This document shows, one piece after another, positions 1-10,114 of a stretch of 64,000 nucleotides of DNA; positions within the stretch are counted from its first letter, which is position 1, and each line of letters opens with the position of its first letter. This DNA is from Mycobacterium sp. URHB0044 (lineage in GTDB: Bacteria > Actinomycetota > Actinomycetes > Mycobacteriales > Mycobacteriaceae), in assembly GCF_000620625.1 (NCBI RefSeq), contig NZ_JIAW01000011.1, forward strand, positions 62,001 through 126,000, read 5' to 3'. The notes below the pieces were generated by a model. It searched no databases, had not been told where the DNA came from, and worked only from the letters and a program-made list of their open reading frames with translations. The translations under genes were made by a program, and so were the position numbers.

Positions 1-2096
1 AGGAGCGGCGCACCGTCGAGGTCGAGCCCGAGCACGACGGCATGCGTCTGCAGATCCGTACGCCCGGCGACCTTCAGTCGGTCGAGTTGGCTGCCTACGA
101 CCGCGTCCCGCCGGGGCCGGGTCAGATCGAGGTCTCGGTCACGGCGTCCAACCTCAACTTCGCCGACGTCCTGGTGGCATTCGGCAGGTACCCGAGCTTC
201 GAAGGCCGGTTGCCGCAGCTCGGCGCCGACTTCGCCGGTGTCGTCACCGCAGTGGGTGTCGGCGTCACCGAGCACAGCATCGGCGACCGTGTCGCAGGCA
301 TCTCCGCGAACGGGGCGTGGTGCACCTTCGTCACCTGCGATGCCGGCCTTGCGGTCAAGATCCCGGACGGCGTGCCGGAGGCACAGGCCGCGGCGGTCCC
401 GAGCGCGCACGCCACCGCCTGGTACGGCCTGCACGATCTGGCCAGGATCGAAAAGGGCGACAAGGTGTTGATTCACTCCGCCACCGGCGGCGTGGGTCAG
501 GCAGCGGTGGCGATCGCCAAGGCCGCGGGCGCCGAGATCTACGCCACCGCGGGTAGCCCGGATCGTCGAGAACTGCTGCACACCATGGGAATCGAGCACG
601 TCTACGATTCGCGCAGCACCGAATTCGCCGATGCGATCCGCCGCGACACCGACGGGTACGGCGTCGACGTCGTGCTCAACTCGCTGCCCGGCGCCGCCCA
701 GCGGGCAGGCCTGGAGCTGCTGTCCTTCGGCGGCCGGTTCGTGGAGATCGGCAAGCGCGACATCTACGGCGACACCAAGATGGGGCTGTTCCCGTTCCGT
801 CGCAACCTGTCGTTCTACGCCGTCGACCTTGCGCTGTTGACCATCACCAACCCCGGCAAGCTGCGGCGCCTGCTGGACACCGTGTATCAGCAGATCGCCG
901 ATGGCGTTCTGCCGCTGCCGGAGACCACGCACCACCCGCTCAGCGACGGTGCGACGGCGATCCGCGTGATGGGTGCCGCCGAACACACCGGCAAGCTGGT
1001 GCTCGACGTTCCGCACACCGGCAAGCACACGGTGGTGCTGCCGCCCGAGCATGCGCCGGCGTTCCGCAGCGACGGTGCCTACGTCATCACCGGCGGTCTG
1101 GGTGGGCTCGGGCTCTTCCTCGCCGACAAGATGGCGGCCGCGGGCTGTGGGCGAATCATCCTCAACGGTCGTTCGAGCCCGAAACCCGATGTGCAGCAAG
1201 CCATCGAGCGCATTCGCGCCCGCGGCACCGATGTCGAGGTGGAGCTCGGCGACATCGCCGTCAGCGGCACGGCGGACCGCCTGGTCGCGGCCGCGACCGC
1301 TACGGGTCTCCCGCTGCGTGGCGTGTTGCACGCCGCGGCGGTGGTGGAGGACGCCACGCTGGGCAACATCACCGACGAGTTGGTCGAACGGGACTGGGCG
1401 CCAAAGGTGTACGGCGCGTGGCATTTGCACGAGGCCACGTCCGATCACCCGCTGGACTGGTTCTGCTCGTTCTCGTCGGCCGCCGCCATGGTGGGTTCGC
1501 CGGGCCAGGGTGCCTACGCCGCGGCCAACAGCTGGCTGGACTCGTTCACGCATTGGCGCCGCGCGCAGGGGCTGCCCGCCAGCGCCGTCGCGTGGGGAGC
1601 CTGGGCCGAGATCGGAGCGGGTCAAGCCATGGCCGAGGACGGCGCGATGGCCATTGCGCCCGACGACGGTGCCTACGCGTTCGACGTGCTGCAGCGCTTC
1701 GACCGGGCATACACCGGCTACGCGCCGATCGCGGGCACGCCGTGGTTGACCGCATTCGCGCAGACCAGCAAGTTCGCCGAGGCATTCAAGTCGCTCGGCA
1801 AGGGCGGCACGGGCACCAGTCAGTTCCTCACCGAACTGCACGAACTGCCGCGGGAAGAGTGGCCTGCCCGGCTGCGGCGCCTGATCTCGGAACAGATCAG
1901 CCTGATCCTGCGCAGGTCGGTCGATCCGGACCGTCCGCTCTCGGAGTACGGGCTGGACTCGTTGGGCAACCTCGAACTGCGTACCCGGGTGGAGACGGAG
2001 ACGGGGATGCGCATCACCGCGACCGACATCACCACGATTCGAGGATTGGCGGACTCCCTCTGCGAAAAGTTGGCACCTGCGGAGGTGGCTGCTTGA
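1..2096 (+). CDS. Reducing type I polyketide synthase, C-terminal part (ER-KR-ACP), 5' truncated by window edge
   Basis: The reading frame is open from base 3, so the gene begins outside the window. About 698 residues are visible. An enoyl reductase comes first (NADPH loop GGVGQAAVAIAKAAG near visible residue 161), then a ketoreductase (GGLGGLGL near 363) and an acyl carrier protein whose DSLGNLE motif near 649 carries the phosphopantetheine serine. This order matches the end of mas/pks5-type mycobacterial synthases, which make methyl-branched or fully reduced fatty chains. The PapA, FadD and MmpL neighbours, and the position relative to ileS, favour a Pks5-like enzyme of a lipooligosaccharide-type locus (inference). 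The exact chain made cannot be told without KS, AT and DH. Confidence 0.9.
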   Translation, partial: ERRTVEVEPEHDGMRLQIRTPGDLQSVELAAYDRVPPGPGQIEVSVTASNLNFADVLVAFGRYPSFEGRLPQLGADFAGVVTAVGVGVTEHSIGDRVAGISANGAWCTFVTCDAGLAVKIPDGVPEAQAAAVPSAHATAWYGLHDLARIEKGDKVLIHSATGGVGQAAVAIAKAAGAEIYATAGSPDRRELLHTMGIEHVYDSRSTEFADAIRRDTDGYGVDVVLNSLPGAAQRAGLELLSFGGRFVEIGKRDIYGDTKMGLFPFRRNLSFYAVDLALLTITNPGKLRRLLDTVYQQIADGVLPLPETTHHPLSDGATAIRVMGAAEHTGKLVLDVPHTGKHTVVLPPEHAPAFRSDGAYVITGGLGGLGLFLADKMAAAGCGRIILNGRSSPKPDVQQAIERIRARGTDVEVELGDIAVSGTADRLVAAATATGLPLRGVLHAAAVVEDATLGNITDELVERDWAPKVYGAWHLHEATSDHPLDWFCSFSSAAAMVGSPGQGAYAAANSWLDSFTHWRRAQGLPASAVAWGAWAEIGAGQAMAEDGAMAIAPDDGAYAFDVLQRFDRAYTGYAPIAGTPWLTAFAQTSKFAEAFKSLGKGGTGTSQFLTELHELPREEWPARLRRLISEQISLILRRSVDPDRPLSEYGLDSLGNLELRTRVETETGMRITATDITTIRGLADSLCEKLAPAEVAA

Positions 2097-2164
2097 GGCC
2101 GCCGCAGGTTCCGGGTGTCTTCCGGGGTGTCGTTGTCGTGATGTCGCAAGCAGAGGAGTAAACG

Positions 2165-3595
2165 ATGTTCGTTGGGGCATTGGAGATCGTCAGGCTCGAT
2201 GAGTGGGAGCCCGGGACCGGTTCAGTGGTCTCGTGGCACGGATCGCCGGCATCGCGTGCGAAGGCAATGGCGGCGCCGGTGAGCACGGTGCCGGCGAGCT
2301 ACATGCAGGCACAGCACATCCGCGGCTTCCACGAGTTCGCCGAACGCGGAATGGACTATTCGCGTCTGGTGACCGTCTCCTGGGACGAGCAGGGCCAGTG
2401 CGACGTCCGCGCGATGACCTACGTGATCAACGCGCACCTGCGCCGCCACGACACCTACCGCAGCTGGTTCGACTACAAGGACGACGGACGCATCGTCCGG
2501 CGAACGATGCAGAACCCGAACGACATCAAGTTCGTTCCGACCAAGCGCGGCGAGATGTCGGGCGAGGAATTCCACGAGTTGATCCTGTCGACGCCGAAGC
2601 CCTACGAGTGGGATTGCTTCAGCTTCGGCGTCATCCAGTACGAGGATCACTACACGTTCTACGTGATCGTCGATCACGTCCACACCGACCCGATGCTGAT
2701 GGCGATGCTGTTCGTCGAGATCCATCAGATGTACTCCACGTTGCTGGAATGTGGTGCGCCCCCGGCGCTTCCGGAGCCCAGCGGTTACGACCAGTACTGC
2801 GTACGGCAACACCAGTACACGTCGGCACTGACGGCGGATTCACCCCAGGTGCGCCGCTGGATCGACTTCGCCGGGATCAACGACGGGACGCTGCCCGAGT
2901 TCTCGCTACCGCTCGGTGACCCGTCGGTGCCGTGCGGCGGCGACATCATGGTCGCGCAGCTGATGAACGCCGAGCAGACCGCGAACTTCGAAAACGCCTG
3001 CATTGCAGCGGGATCGCGGTTCGTCGGCGGCGTGTTCGCCGCTGCCGCGATCGCGCAGTATCGGTTGACCGGTGTCGACAACTATTACGGCATGACGCCC
3101 AAGGACATGCGCACCACGCCGGAGGAGTTCGTGACGGCCGGCTGGTTCACCGGCATGATTCCGGTCGGGGTCCCGGTCACGGCCGGCTCGTTCGCTCAAA
3201 CCGCCCGTGCGGCGCAGAAGTCCTTCGACGGGAACACGGACCTGGCCCAGGTTCCGTTCGACCGGGTGCTGGAGTTGGTCCCGACGCTGCGCCGGTCGCA
3301 GCGGGGCTTCCCGATGCTGGCGTACCTCGATGCCGGATTGCCACCGCTTTCCGCAGTGGTGGCTTCGCATCTCGACGGGGTGAATGCCCGCACGTACTGC
3401 GACGGCTTGAGCCCGGCTCACATCTGCATGTGGGTGGGCCGCGTCCACGACGAGACGGCTCTGACGGTGTTCTTCCCCGACAATCCGGTTGCCCGCGAAT
3501 CGGTCACCCGCTACGTCGAGGCGATGCAGGACGTCTACGCCGGTGTCGCCGAGGGCCGTGAAGTGGTCGTGACGTCGATGCGCGAGACGGCTTGA
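2165..3595 (+). CDS. papA4-like: PapA-type acyltransferase (polyketide-associated, condensation fold)
   Basis: The 476-residue product belongs to the condensation-domain acyltransferases that transfer polyketide or fatty chains onto trehalose-type sugars. The catalytic HxxxD is visible as HVHTD near residue 169; in the family form HHxxxDG the first H is D and the G is P here. The YYGMTPKDMR stretch near 305 fits the second half of the fold. The ATG at 2165 has GAGGAG upstream, 68 bp after the synthase stop, so the two are probably co-transcribed. The M. tuberculosis counterpart at this position is papA4 (Rv1528c). Which hydroxyl is acylated is unknown. Confidence 0.85.
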   Translation: MFVGALEIVRLDEWEPGTGSVVSWHGSPASRAKAMAAPVSTVPASYMQAQHIRGFHEFAERGMDYSRLVTVSWDEQGQCDVRAMTYVINAHLRRHDTYRSWFDYKDDGRIVRRTMQNPNDIKFVPTKRGEMSGEEFHELILSTPKPYEWDCFSFGVIQYEDHYTFYVIVDHVHTDPMLMAMLFVEIHQMYSTLLECGAPPALPEPSGYDQYCVRQHQYTSALTADSPQVRRWIDFAGINDGTLPEFSLPLGDPSVPCGGDIMVAQLMNAEQTANFENACIAAGSRFVGGVFAAAAIAQYRLTGVDNYYGMTPKDMRTTPEEFVTAGWFTGMIPVGVPVTAGSFAQTARAAQKSFDGNTDLAQVPFDRVLELVPTLRRSQRGFPMLAYLDAGLPPLSAVVASHLDGVNARTYCDGLSPAHICMWVGRVHDETALTVFFPDNPVARESVTRYVEAMQDVYAGVAEGREVVVTSMRETA

Positions 3596-3621
3596 CCCGG
3601 CGTTCTCGCAAGGGGGCCGGT

Positions 3622-4869
3622 ATGAAGTTCACCTTGGCGGTGCACGGCACCCGCGGTGACGTGGAACCATGCGCCGCGGTCGGTCGTGAGTTACTGACCC
3701 GTGGGCACGAGGTCCGGATGGCGGTGCCGCCGAACCTGATCGGATTCGTGGAGTCGGCGGGCATCCCCGGTGCCGTGGCGTACGGGCCGGATTCGCAGAA
3801 GCAGCTCGACGACGACTTCTTTCGCGAGTTCTGGAAGATCCAGAATCCGATCACGCTGGTGCGCAGGGGGATGGACTACATCACCGAGGGTTGGTCGGAG
3901 ATGAGTGAGACGCTGATGTCGCTGTCCGACGGCGCCGATCTGCTCCTGACCGGCACGACGTACCAGGAAGTGGTCGCCAACGTCGCTGAGCGCCAAGGCA
4001 TCCCGCTGGCAGCACTGCACTACTTCCCGGCCCGGGTCAATAGCCACATCGTGCCGTTCCCGATTCCCGGTCAGCTGATGAGGTCGGCATGGACGGCCGG
4101 TGAATGGCTGCACTGGCGGATGATGAAGGACGCGGAGGACCGGCAGCGCCGCGAGCTTGGTCTGCCCAAGGCAACGGTCCGGTGCGCCCGCCGCATCGTC
4201 GAGGCAGGCACGCTCGAGATCCAGGCGTACGACGAGCTCTTCTTCCCGGGCTTGGCCGAGGAGTGGGGCGGCACGCGGCCCTTCGTGGGTGCGCTGACGA
4301 TGGAGTTGCCCACGGCGACCGACGACGAGGTCGCGTCGTGGATCGCCGGTGGAAACCCGCCGATCTACTTCGGGTTCGGCAGCATGCCCGTCGAATCTCC
4401 TTCGGAAGCTGTCGCGATGATCAGCGCGGTATGTGCCGAACTGGGGGAGCGCGCACTGATCTCGTCGGGCGTCTGGGACCTGGACGGTGGGGCCTACGGC
4501 GACCACGTCAAGTTGGTGGGCGCGGTGAACCATGCCGCGGTGTTTCCCGCCTGCCGGGCCGTCGTGCATCACGGCGGCGCAGGAACCACTGCGGCCAGCG
4601 TGCGTGCGGCGGTGCCGACGCTGATTCTGTGGGTTGGAGCCGACCAGCCGGTATGGGCGACTCAGGTGAATCGACTCAAAGTGGGCATCGCCCGGCGTTT
4701 TTCGACGACCACCCCGGATCGCCTGCTCGGCGCACTCCGGTCCGTGCTGGAGCCTCGGTTCACCGCCCGCGCTCGTGAGGTCGCGACGCAGCTCACAAAA
4801 TCCGATGCTAGCGTGGGGGCCGCCGCCGACCTCCTTGAGGAGAAGGCCGGCGTCATGGCCGCGAAGTGA
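3622..4869 (+). CDS. GT1-family glycosyltransferase
   Basis: This 415-residue UGT-like enzyme has the nucleotide-sugar fold. The N-terminal GTRGDVEP loop and the C-terminal donor site HHGGAGTT near residue 315 are typical of the family that includes M. tuberculosis Rv1524/Rv1526c and the glycopeptidolipid Gtf enzymes. I chose the ATG at 3622 because AAGGGGG lies about 8 bp upstream and the family starts MKFTLAVHGTRGD; a TTG at 3592 overlapping the papA stop would add ten residues. It probably adds a sugar to the glycolipid core made by this locus. Donor and acceptor cannot be read from sequence. Confidence 0.85.
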   Translation: MKFTLAVHGTRGDVEPCAAVGRELLTRGHEVRMAVPPNLIGFVESAGIPGAVAYGPDSQKQLDDDFFREFWKIQNPITLVRRGMDYITEGWSEMSETLMSLSDGADLLLTGTTYQEVVANVAERQGIPLAALHYFPARVNSHIVPFPIPGQLMRSAWTAGEWLHWRMMKDAEDRQRRELGLPKATVRCARRIVEAGTLEIQAYDELFFPGLAEEWGGTRPFVGALTMELPTATDDEVASWIAGGNPPIYFGFGSMPVESPSEAVAMISAVCAELGERALISSGVWDLDGGAYGDHVKLVGAVNHAAVFPACRAVVHHGGAGTTAASVRAAVPTLILWVGADQPVWATQVNRLKVGIARRFSTTTPDRLLGALRSVLEPRFTARAREVATQLTKSDASVGAAADLLEEKAGVMAAK

Positions 4870-4936
4870 CCGGGGTGAGGTGGATGGACGAGCCTCAAAG
4901 GGACTGCGGCGGGACGTCTCGTCGCGGGTCTCATCC

Positions 4937-4987
4937 TGGTCCCACGCAATTTGATCCCACGCAGCCTGATCGCGAGCAGGTGATCCG
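4937..4987 (+). repeat. 15-bp direct repeats abutting the mmpL start
   Basis: Units start at 4937 (TGGTCCCACGCAATT), 4952 (TGATCCCACGCAGCC) and 4967 (TGATCGCGAGCAGG, 14 bp). A fourth begins at 4981 and runs into the mmpL start codon. The third unit supplies the GAGCAGG ribosome-binding sequence. The array looks like a slippage product in the leader and could vary in copy number between strains (inference). Confidence 0.6.
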
Positions 4988-7900
4988 ATGAAGCTGCGGA
5001 TGCGCCTGCCGTTCGGGAACGGCCCAGAGGATGCGGGATTCGAGCGGCTCGGCCGAGTGATCGTCCGCCACCCGCTGTTGATGATCACCGCGTGGCTGGC
5101 CCTGGCGATCGCCTTGTTCCTGGCTGTCCCGCCGCTGGCGCAGGTGGCCTTGAAGAACCCGCCACCGTTCTTGCCGAAGGACTCCCCGGTACTGGTCGCG
5201 ACCGACCAGATGAAGGATGCGTTCCACGAGGCCAGCTCGGGCAACCTCGCCGTCGTCATCCTCAGCAACGAGAATGGCCTGGACGCCGCCAACGAGGCGA
5301 CGTATCGCACGCTGGTGGACAAGCTGCGCGCCGACACCGATCACGTCCGGTCGACGCAGGACTTCGTCCACATCCCCGAACTGCGGCAAGTCATGACCAG
5401 CCAGGACAACAAGGCCTGGAATCTGCCAGTGAACCTCGTCGGGGTGATGGGCACCGGGGAGGGGCAACGGGCGTTCCGCGACGTCGTCAAACTCGTCAAG
5501 GCGACGACGGCGAACACCACGCTCACGGCCAACGTCATCGGGCCCGCGGCAACGCTGGAGGATCTCACTCAGATCGGCGCGGAGGACCAACACGTCATCG
5601 AGATCGCCACCGTGCTGATGGTGCTGACGATCTTGATCGTGGTGTACCGCAACGTCGTAGCCATGATCCTTCCGCTGGCCACGATCGGCGTGTCCCTCGT
5701 GGTGGCGCAACAGGTCGTTGCCGCGTTGGGCAACGTGGAACTGATCGGCCTTGGTCCCCAGACGCTGGTGCTCATGACCGGGATGATGCTGGGCGCGGGG
5801 ACGGACTATGCCGTCTTCCTCTTCAGTCGCTATCACGAGTGCATCAGGATGGGCATGACGTCCGACGACGCGCTGGTGGCGGCGCTTGGGTCGATCGGCA
5901 AGGTGATCGCCGGGTCGGCGGGGACCGTCGCCATCACGTTCATCGGTCTGGCGTTCACGACGCTCGGGATCTTCTCGACGATCGGTCCGGCCCTGTCGGT
6001 CACCATCGCCGTCGGCTTCGCGGCGTCGGTCACCTTGCTTCCCGCCTTGATCGTGCTCGCCGGGCGCCGCGGGTGGGTGACGCCGCGCAAGGACATGACC
6101 GGTCGATTCTGGCGGCGCTCCGGCATCCACATCGCCCGCAAACCGAAGATGCACCTCGCGGTCAGCCTCGTCATCCTCGTCGCGCTCGCCTGCTGCACGT
6201 TGCTCGCCAAGTACAACTACGACGATCGCAAGACCCTGCCCGCCGATGCGCCGAGCAACCGCGGATACGCATCGATGGACTCCCACTTCCCGGTGGCCAG
6301 CACGCTGCAGCAGTTCATCCTCGTGCAATCCCCGAACACCGACCTGCGCACCCCGAAGGCACTCGCCGACCTCGAGCAGATGGCGCACCGGGTGACTCAA
6401 GTGCCCGGCATCGGCCTCGTCCGCGGCATCACCCGGCCCACCGGCGACGTGCTGGAGCAGGCCAAGACCAGTTACCAGGTGGGTCAAGTGGGCACCCGGC
6501 TGGGCGATGCCTCCAGCCAGATCAACAACGGCGATTCGGATCTCTCGCGGTTGAGCGGGGGCGCGCATCAACTCGCAGGCGTGCTTGGCGACGTGCGAAA
6601 CCAGGTGGTCGGGGCAGTCGGTTCGGTCCGGGGCCTGGTGACCGCGCTGTCGGACATGGACCGCAAATTCGGTGGCGACACCACGCTGGCACAGATCGAC
6701 AAGACCGCCACGCTGGTCGACAACATGCACACGCTGGGCGCCAACCTGGACACCAACCTCGCGCAGATCGACGACGTCTACCAGTGGGCGAACCCGATGG
6801 TGTTCGCGCTCAACCTCAGCCCGGTGTGCAACATCAATCCGGCATGCGTCACGTCCCGCGGGGACTTGCAGGCGATCGTGACCGCGCACGACCAGGGGAC
6901 GTTCATCAGCCTCGCGCAGCTCGGAAAGCAGCTGAGGGACACGGAATCGACGCAGCCCCTCAGCGAGGCCATTCGGGGGCTCAGCGAGAGCCTCGACAGT
7001 GCGACGACGGCAGCGCGCAAGCTGGGCATCGCCGATCCCGAGAGCATCCAGCAGAAACTCAGCGTCGTGCAGCAGGGCGCCGACCAGCTGGCGGACGCCA
7101 GCCAACAGCTCGCGATGGGCGTGCAGATGCTCGTCGATCAGACCAGGGTGATGGGCGACGGCCTGGACCAGGCATCGGCATTCCTGATGGCGATGAACAG
7201 GGATGCATCGGATCCGCCGATGTCGGGTTTCTACATTCCCCCGGAGATTCTGACCCAGGCGGAGTTCAAGAAGGCTGCGACGCTGTTCATCTCGGCCGAC
7301 GGTCATACCGCGCGGTACGTGGTGCAGACCGCACTCGACCCGTTCAGCACCGCGGCGATGGATCAGGTCAAGCAGATCCAGAAGGCCGCCGAGAGCGCCC
7401 GTCCGAACACGACGCTGGCCGACGCCAAGATCTCGATGGTGGGTTTCTCCGCCGTACAGAACGACATTCGAAACTACTACAACGCCGACGTCCGGTTGAT
7501 CATCATCGTGACGCTGATCGTCGTGTTCCTGATCCTCGTCATGCTCCTGCGCGCGATCATTGCGCCGCTCTACCTGGTGGCGTCGGTCATCCTGTCCTAC
7601 GTCTCCGCGGTGGGCATCGGCGTGCTGTTCTTCCAATTCATTCTGGGAGAACAACTTTCGTGGAACGTGGCAGGAATGGCGTTCCTCGTGCTGGTGGCGG
7701 TCGGCGCCGACTACAACCTGTTGCTCATCTCGCGAATACGCGACGAGTCGGCCCGCGGCATCAAGGCCGGTGTCATCAAGACCGTCGGGGCGACGGGCGG
7801 GGTGATCACGTCTGCGGGGCTCATCTTCGCGGCGTCCATGTTCGGTCTGACGTTCAGCAGCATCAGCAACATCGTTCAGGTGGGATTCATCATCGGTGTC

Positions 7901-8206
7901 GGACTGCTACTGGACACCTTCTTGGTGCGGACCATCACGGTGCCGGCCATGGCCGTCCTGGTCGGCAAGGCGAACTGGTGGCCATCGAAGTCGGGCGCCG
8001 GCATCAAACCGAAGAAGGAGCGGAGTGCACCAGCCGACGACGAATCCGTCACCGAGGCAAGTGATGACGACGACATCGAGGAAGTCATCGGCGGTGGCGA
8101 CGAACGGGAGTACGACGACGTGCCTGCGCCGGGCGACGATGACTCGCCGTGCGGAGATCAGCCAGGCCAACCCCTGCTTGCGGCGAAAGGCCAGTTCCCG
8201 CAGTGA
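4988..8206 (+). CDS. mmpL: MmpL-family RND lipid transporter
   Basis: The 1072-residue protein has the MmpL layout: one TM helix, a periplasmic domain, a five-helix bundle, a second large periplasmic domain with coiled-coil character (about 480-740), a second bundle and a charged cytoplasmic tail. The paired proton-relay motifs are visible as GTDYAVFLFSRYHE (about 271-284) and GADYNLLLISR (about 906). Such proteins export the finished or nearly finished lipid across the inner membrane, and the neighbouring pks, papA and glycosyltransferase point to this locus's glycolipid as substrate. The acidic tail (about 1025-1060) is rich in D and E. MmpL10 and MmpL12 are the likely relatives; I cannot decide between them. 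Confidence 0.9.
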   Translation: MKLRMRLPFGNGPEDAGFERLGRVIVRHPLLMITAWLALAIALFLAVPPLAQVALKNPPPFLPKDSPVLVATDQMKDAFHEASSGNLAVVILSNENGLDAANEATYRTLVDKLRADTDHVRSTQDFVHIPELRQVMTSQDNKAWNLPVNLVGVMGTGEGQRAFRDVVKLVKATTANTTLTANVIGPAATLEDLTQIGAEDQHVIEIATVLMVLTILIVVYRNVVAMILPLATIGVSLVVAQQVVAALGNVELIGLGPQTLVLMTGMMLGAGTDYAVFLFSRYHECIRMGMTSDDALVAALGSIGKVIAGSAGTVAITFIGLAFTTLGIFSTIGPALSVTIAVGFAASVTLLPALIVLAGRRGWVTPRKDMTGRFWRRSGIHIARKPKMHLAVSLVILVALACCTLLAKYNYDDRKTLPADAPSNRGYASMDSHFPVASTLQQFILVQSPNTDLRTPKALADLEQMAHRVTQVPGIGLVRGITRPTGDVLEQAKTSYQVGQVGTRLGDASSQINNGDSDLSRLSGGAHQLAGVLGDVRNQVVGAVGSVRGLVTALSDMDRKFGGDTTLAQIDKTATLVDNMHTLGANLDTNLAQIDDVYQWANPMVFALNLSPVCNINPACVTSRGDLQAIVTAHDQGTFISLAQLGKQLRDTESTQPLSEAIRGLSESLDSATTAARKLGIADPESIQQKLSVVQQGADQLADASQQLAMGVQMLVDQTRVMGDGLDQASAFLMAMNRDASDPPMSGFYIPPEILTQAEFKKAATLFISADGHTARYVVQTALDPFSTAAMDQVKQIQKAAESARPNTTLADAKISMVGFSAVQNDIRNYYNADVRLIIIVTLIVVFLILVMLLRAIIAPLYLVASVILSYVSAVGIGVLFFQFILGEQLSWNVAGMAFLVLVAVGADYNLLLISRIRDESARGIKAGVIKTVGATGGVITSAGLIFAASMFGLTFSSISNIVQVGFIIGVGLLLDTFLVRTITVPAMAVLVGKANWWPSKSGAGIKPKKERSAPADDESVTEASDDDDIEEVIGGGDEREYDDVPAPGDDDSPCGDQPGQPLLAAKGQFPQ

Positions 8207-9315
8207 CTTCCGATCGTCGACTGGCCAAGAGACCAGTCGGACCGGGTCGTGACGTGACCGGGGCGCTGGATCCCGTCGTCGCCTACCTCGGCTGGCACGG
8301 CAGGGGCAACATCGGTGACGACGCCATCTACGACGCGGTCAGATCGCAGCTCGGCGGAGCGAAGTTCGTGGACATGCCGCTGCTTGCGCAGGAGCGGGTC
8401 CGGTCCTTCACAACGGGTTTGGACCGATCGGTGCGCCGCGGCGTACAGGTGATGGGTGGCGGCACCCTGGTGGGCAGACGGGCCTGGAGGCGGTGGGTCA
8501 ATCGGGGTTCGGCGCTGACGAGGCGCAACGGAAACTACGCCATCGGCGTGGGCGTCGAGGACCCCGTGTTCGGCGGACGTGCCAGTGGTTCGGGTAACGA
8601 CGAGTTGAAGCGTTGGGCGCCGATCCTGGCCGAATTCCGCATCGTCTCCGTGCGCGGGCCGCGAAGCGCCGAGCTACTCGCCGACATCGGCCTGGACGTC
8701 CAGGTATCCGGCGACCCTGCGCTCGTGCTTCCACGACCCGACGTCGCCCCCGAGGACGGGCTCATCGGGCTGAATCTCGGCTTCGGCGACGACCTCTGGG
8801 GACACGACCCGGCTGTGTTGGCGGGTGAGATGGCAGCTGCCGTTCGCGAGCTGTCGTCGCGGGGCCATCGGTTCGTGGGAATCCTGATGAACCCCAGCGA
8901 CAGGCGGTGGACGCAGACGGCACTCGAGGGCGTCGACGCAGAGATCGTCGCACCGGTCGATGCGGCCGCTGCAGCGCGGGAGCTCGCGCGGTGTTCGGTG
9001 GCGATCGTGAGCAGGCTGCACGCGGGAATCCTTGCGTCGCTTTCCGAGACGCCGGTCGTGTCGCTGGAGTATCAACCGAAGTGCCGGGACTTCGCGCTGT
9101 CCATCGACGACGAACGGTCACTCATCCGCACCGATCGGTTGACGAGCGGTGACGTGGTCGACCGCGTGCTTGCCACGTTCGCCGACTCGGCGAGCATCAG
9201 GGCGGGCACCGCCGCGGCGGTTGCCCGGCTGCGCGAGCGGCTTTCAGTCGAATACGCGGCCGTCGGAACGCATTTGGGTCTCGACGACCAAGGGGCCCGC
9301 CTCCGCGCCCCGTGA
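8203..9315 (+). CDS. Polysaccharide pyruvyltransferase family protein
   Basis: The 370-residue product shows PS_pyruv_trans family motifs: GNIGDD near the N-terminus, SVRGPRS, SGDPALVL and SRLHAGILA. These enzymes transfer phosphoenolpyruvate to a sugar as a ketal, adding a negative charge. The start is a GTG at 8203 that overlaps the mmpL TGA by four bases (GTGA), implying translational coupling; a longer start inside mmpL is less likely. Lipooligosaccharides of M. smegmatis carry 4,6-pyruvylated glucose and use enzymes of this family (known), so the same decoration is likely here (inference). Confidence 0.85.
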   Translation: MTSDRRLAKRPVGPGRDVTGALDPVVAYLGWHGRGNIGDDAIYDAVRSQLGGAKFVDMPLLAQERVRSFTTGLDRSVRRGVQVMGGGTLVGRRAWRRWVNRGSALTRRNGNYAIGVGVEDPVFGGRASGSGNDELKRWAPILAEFRIVSVRGPRSAELLADIGLDVQVSGDPALVLPRPDVAPEDGLIGLNLGFGDDLWGHDPAVLAGEMAAAVRELSSRGHRFVGILMNPSDRRWTQTALEGVDAEIVAPVDAAAAARELARCSVAIVSRLHAGILASLSETPVVSLEYQPKCRDFALSIDDERSLIRTDRLTSGDVVDRVLATFADSASIRAGTAAAVARLRERLSVEYAAVGTHLGLDDQGARLRAP

Positions 9316-9322
9316 CGAACTA

Positions 9323-10114
9323 CTAGGTGCCGGCCTCGGCCGCGACACGGTAACCGTGAATGGCCAAGGGCCCGAAGATCGCCGCGAGACCGACGAGCCA
9401 CGCACACGTCAACAGCAGCGGCGTCAACGCGGAACCACCCGAAGCGAGCGCCCGCATCGATTCGATCGTCGGCGACATCGGTTGAAACTGGATCAGCGGC
9501 CGGATCCATTCCGGAAACATCTTGAGCGGGGCCACGCCGGAGTTGCAGAACACCAAGCCGATGGCTCCCGTTGCCAACCACGTGAAGAGGGTGTTGCCGC
9601 CCGAGCGCAGTCCGACGGTGACCACAACCGTGGCGAAGACGATCACCACGAGAACCGGCACCAGAAGGAAAGGGATCACCGCGAGCCAGCTGCCGTGGAA
9701 TCGGAACCCGAGCCCGAAGCCGACCGCGGTGATCAGTATCGCGCCTGCGAAGGTTCGCACCGCCTCGGCCAGCAGCCTGCCGGTCAGCGGGCTCGCGCGG
9801 TGGACGGGCAGTGTCCAGAATCGGCTGAGCAGACCGCTGGCGCGTTCCGCCGGAAGGGTGAGCCCGGCGCCGAGCGCACCGAACATGGCGCCGGCGACGG
9901 CACACATCGGTACCAGGCCGTCGAGGTTGTTGGTGCCCGTGATCCGCGTCATCGACTGGCCGACCAACAGGTGATAGGTGATCAGCAGGAAGGTGGGGAA
10001 CAGCAGCGCCTGAATCGGCACGATCGGACTGCGCCGCCAGCGAGTGAACAGCCGGCCCGCGAAGAGCGTGCTTTCCATGGCCAGCGACGTTCGCGGCGGT
10101 GCCTCCAGGCTCAC
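9323..10114 (-). CDS. drrC-like: ABC-2 type permease, DrrC-like
   Basis: A 263-residue membrane protein with about six TM helices, of the ABC-2 transporter family of daunorubicin and phthiocerol-lipid exporters. It is the third gene of a three-gene set. The GTG start at 10114 overlaps the TGA of the preceding permease by four bases; a longer frame to 10177 exists but lies inside that gene. With the other permease and the ATPase it should form the exporter channel. It converges on the pyruvyltransferase gene with a seven-base gap. Confidence 0.8.
   Translation of the reverse strand: MSLEAPPRTSLAMESTLFAGRLFTRWRRSPIVPIQALLFPTFLLITYHLLVGQSMTRITGTNNLDGLVPMCAVAGAMFGALGAGLTLPAERASGLLSRFWTLPVHRASPLTGRLLAEAVRTFAGAILITAVGFGLGFRFHGSWLAVIPFLLVPVLVVIVFATVVVTVGLRSGGNTLFTWLATGAIGLVFCNSGVAPLKMFPEWIRPLIQFQPMSPTIESMRALASGGSALTPLLLTCAWLVGLAAIFGPLAIHGYRVAAEAGT

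Noticed and set aside
4931..7654. 907-residue open frame on the - strand opposite mmpL
   Set aside because: His/Arg/Asp-rich composition typical of antisense frames in high-G+C DNA; mmpL on the + strand has clear family motifs throughout.
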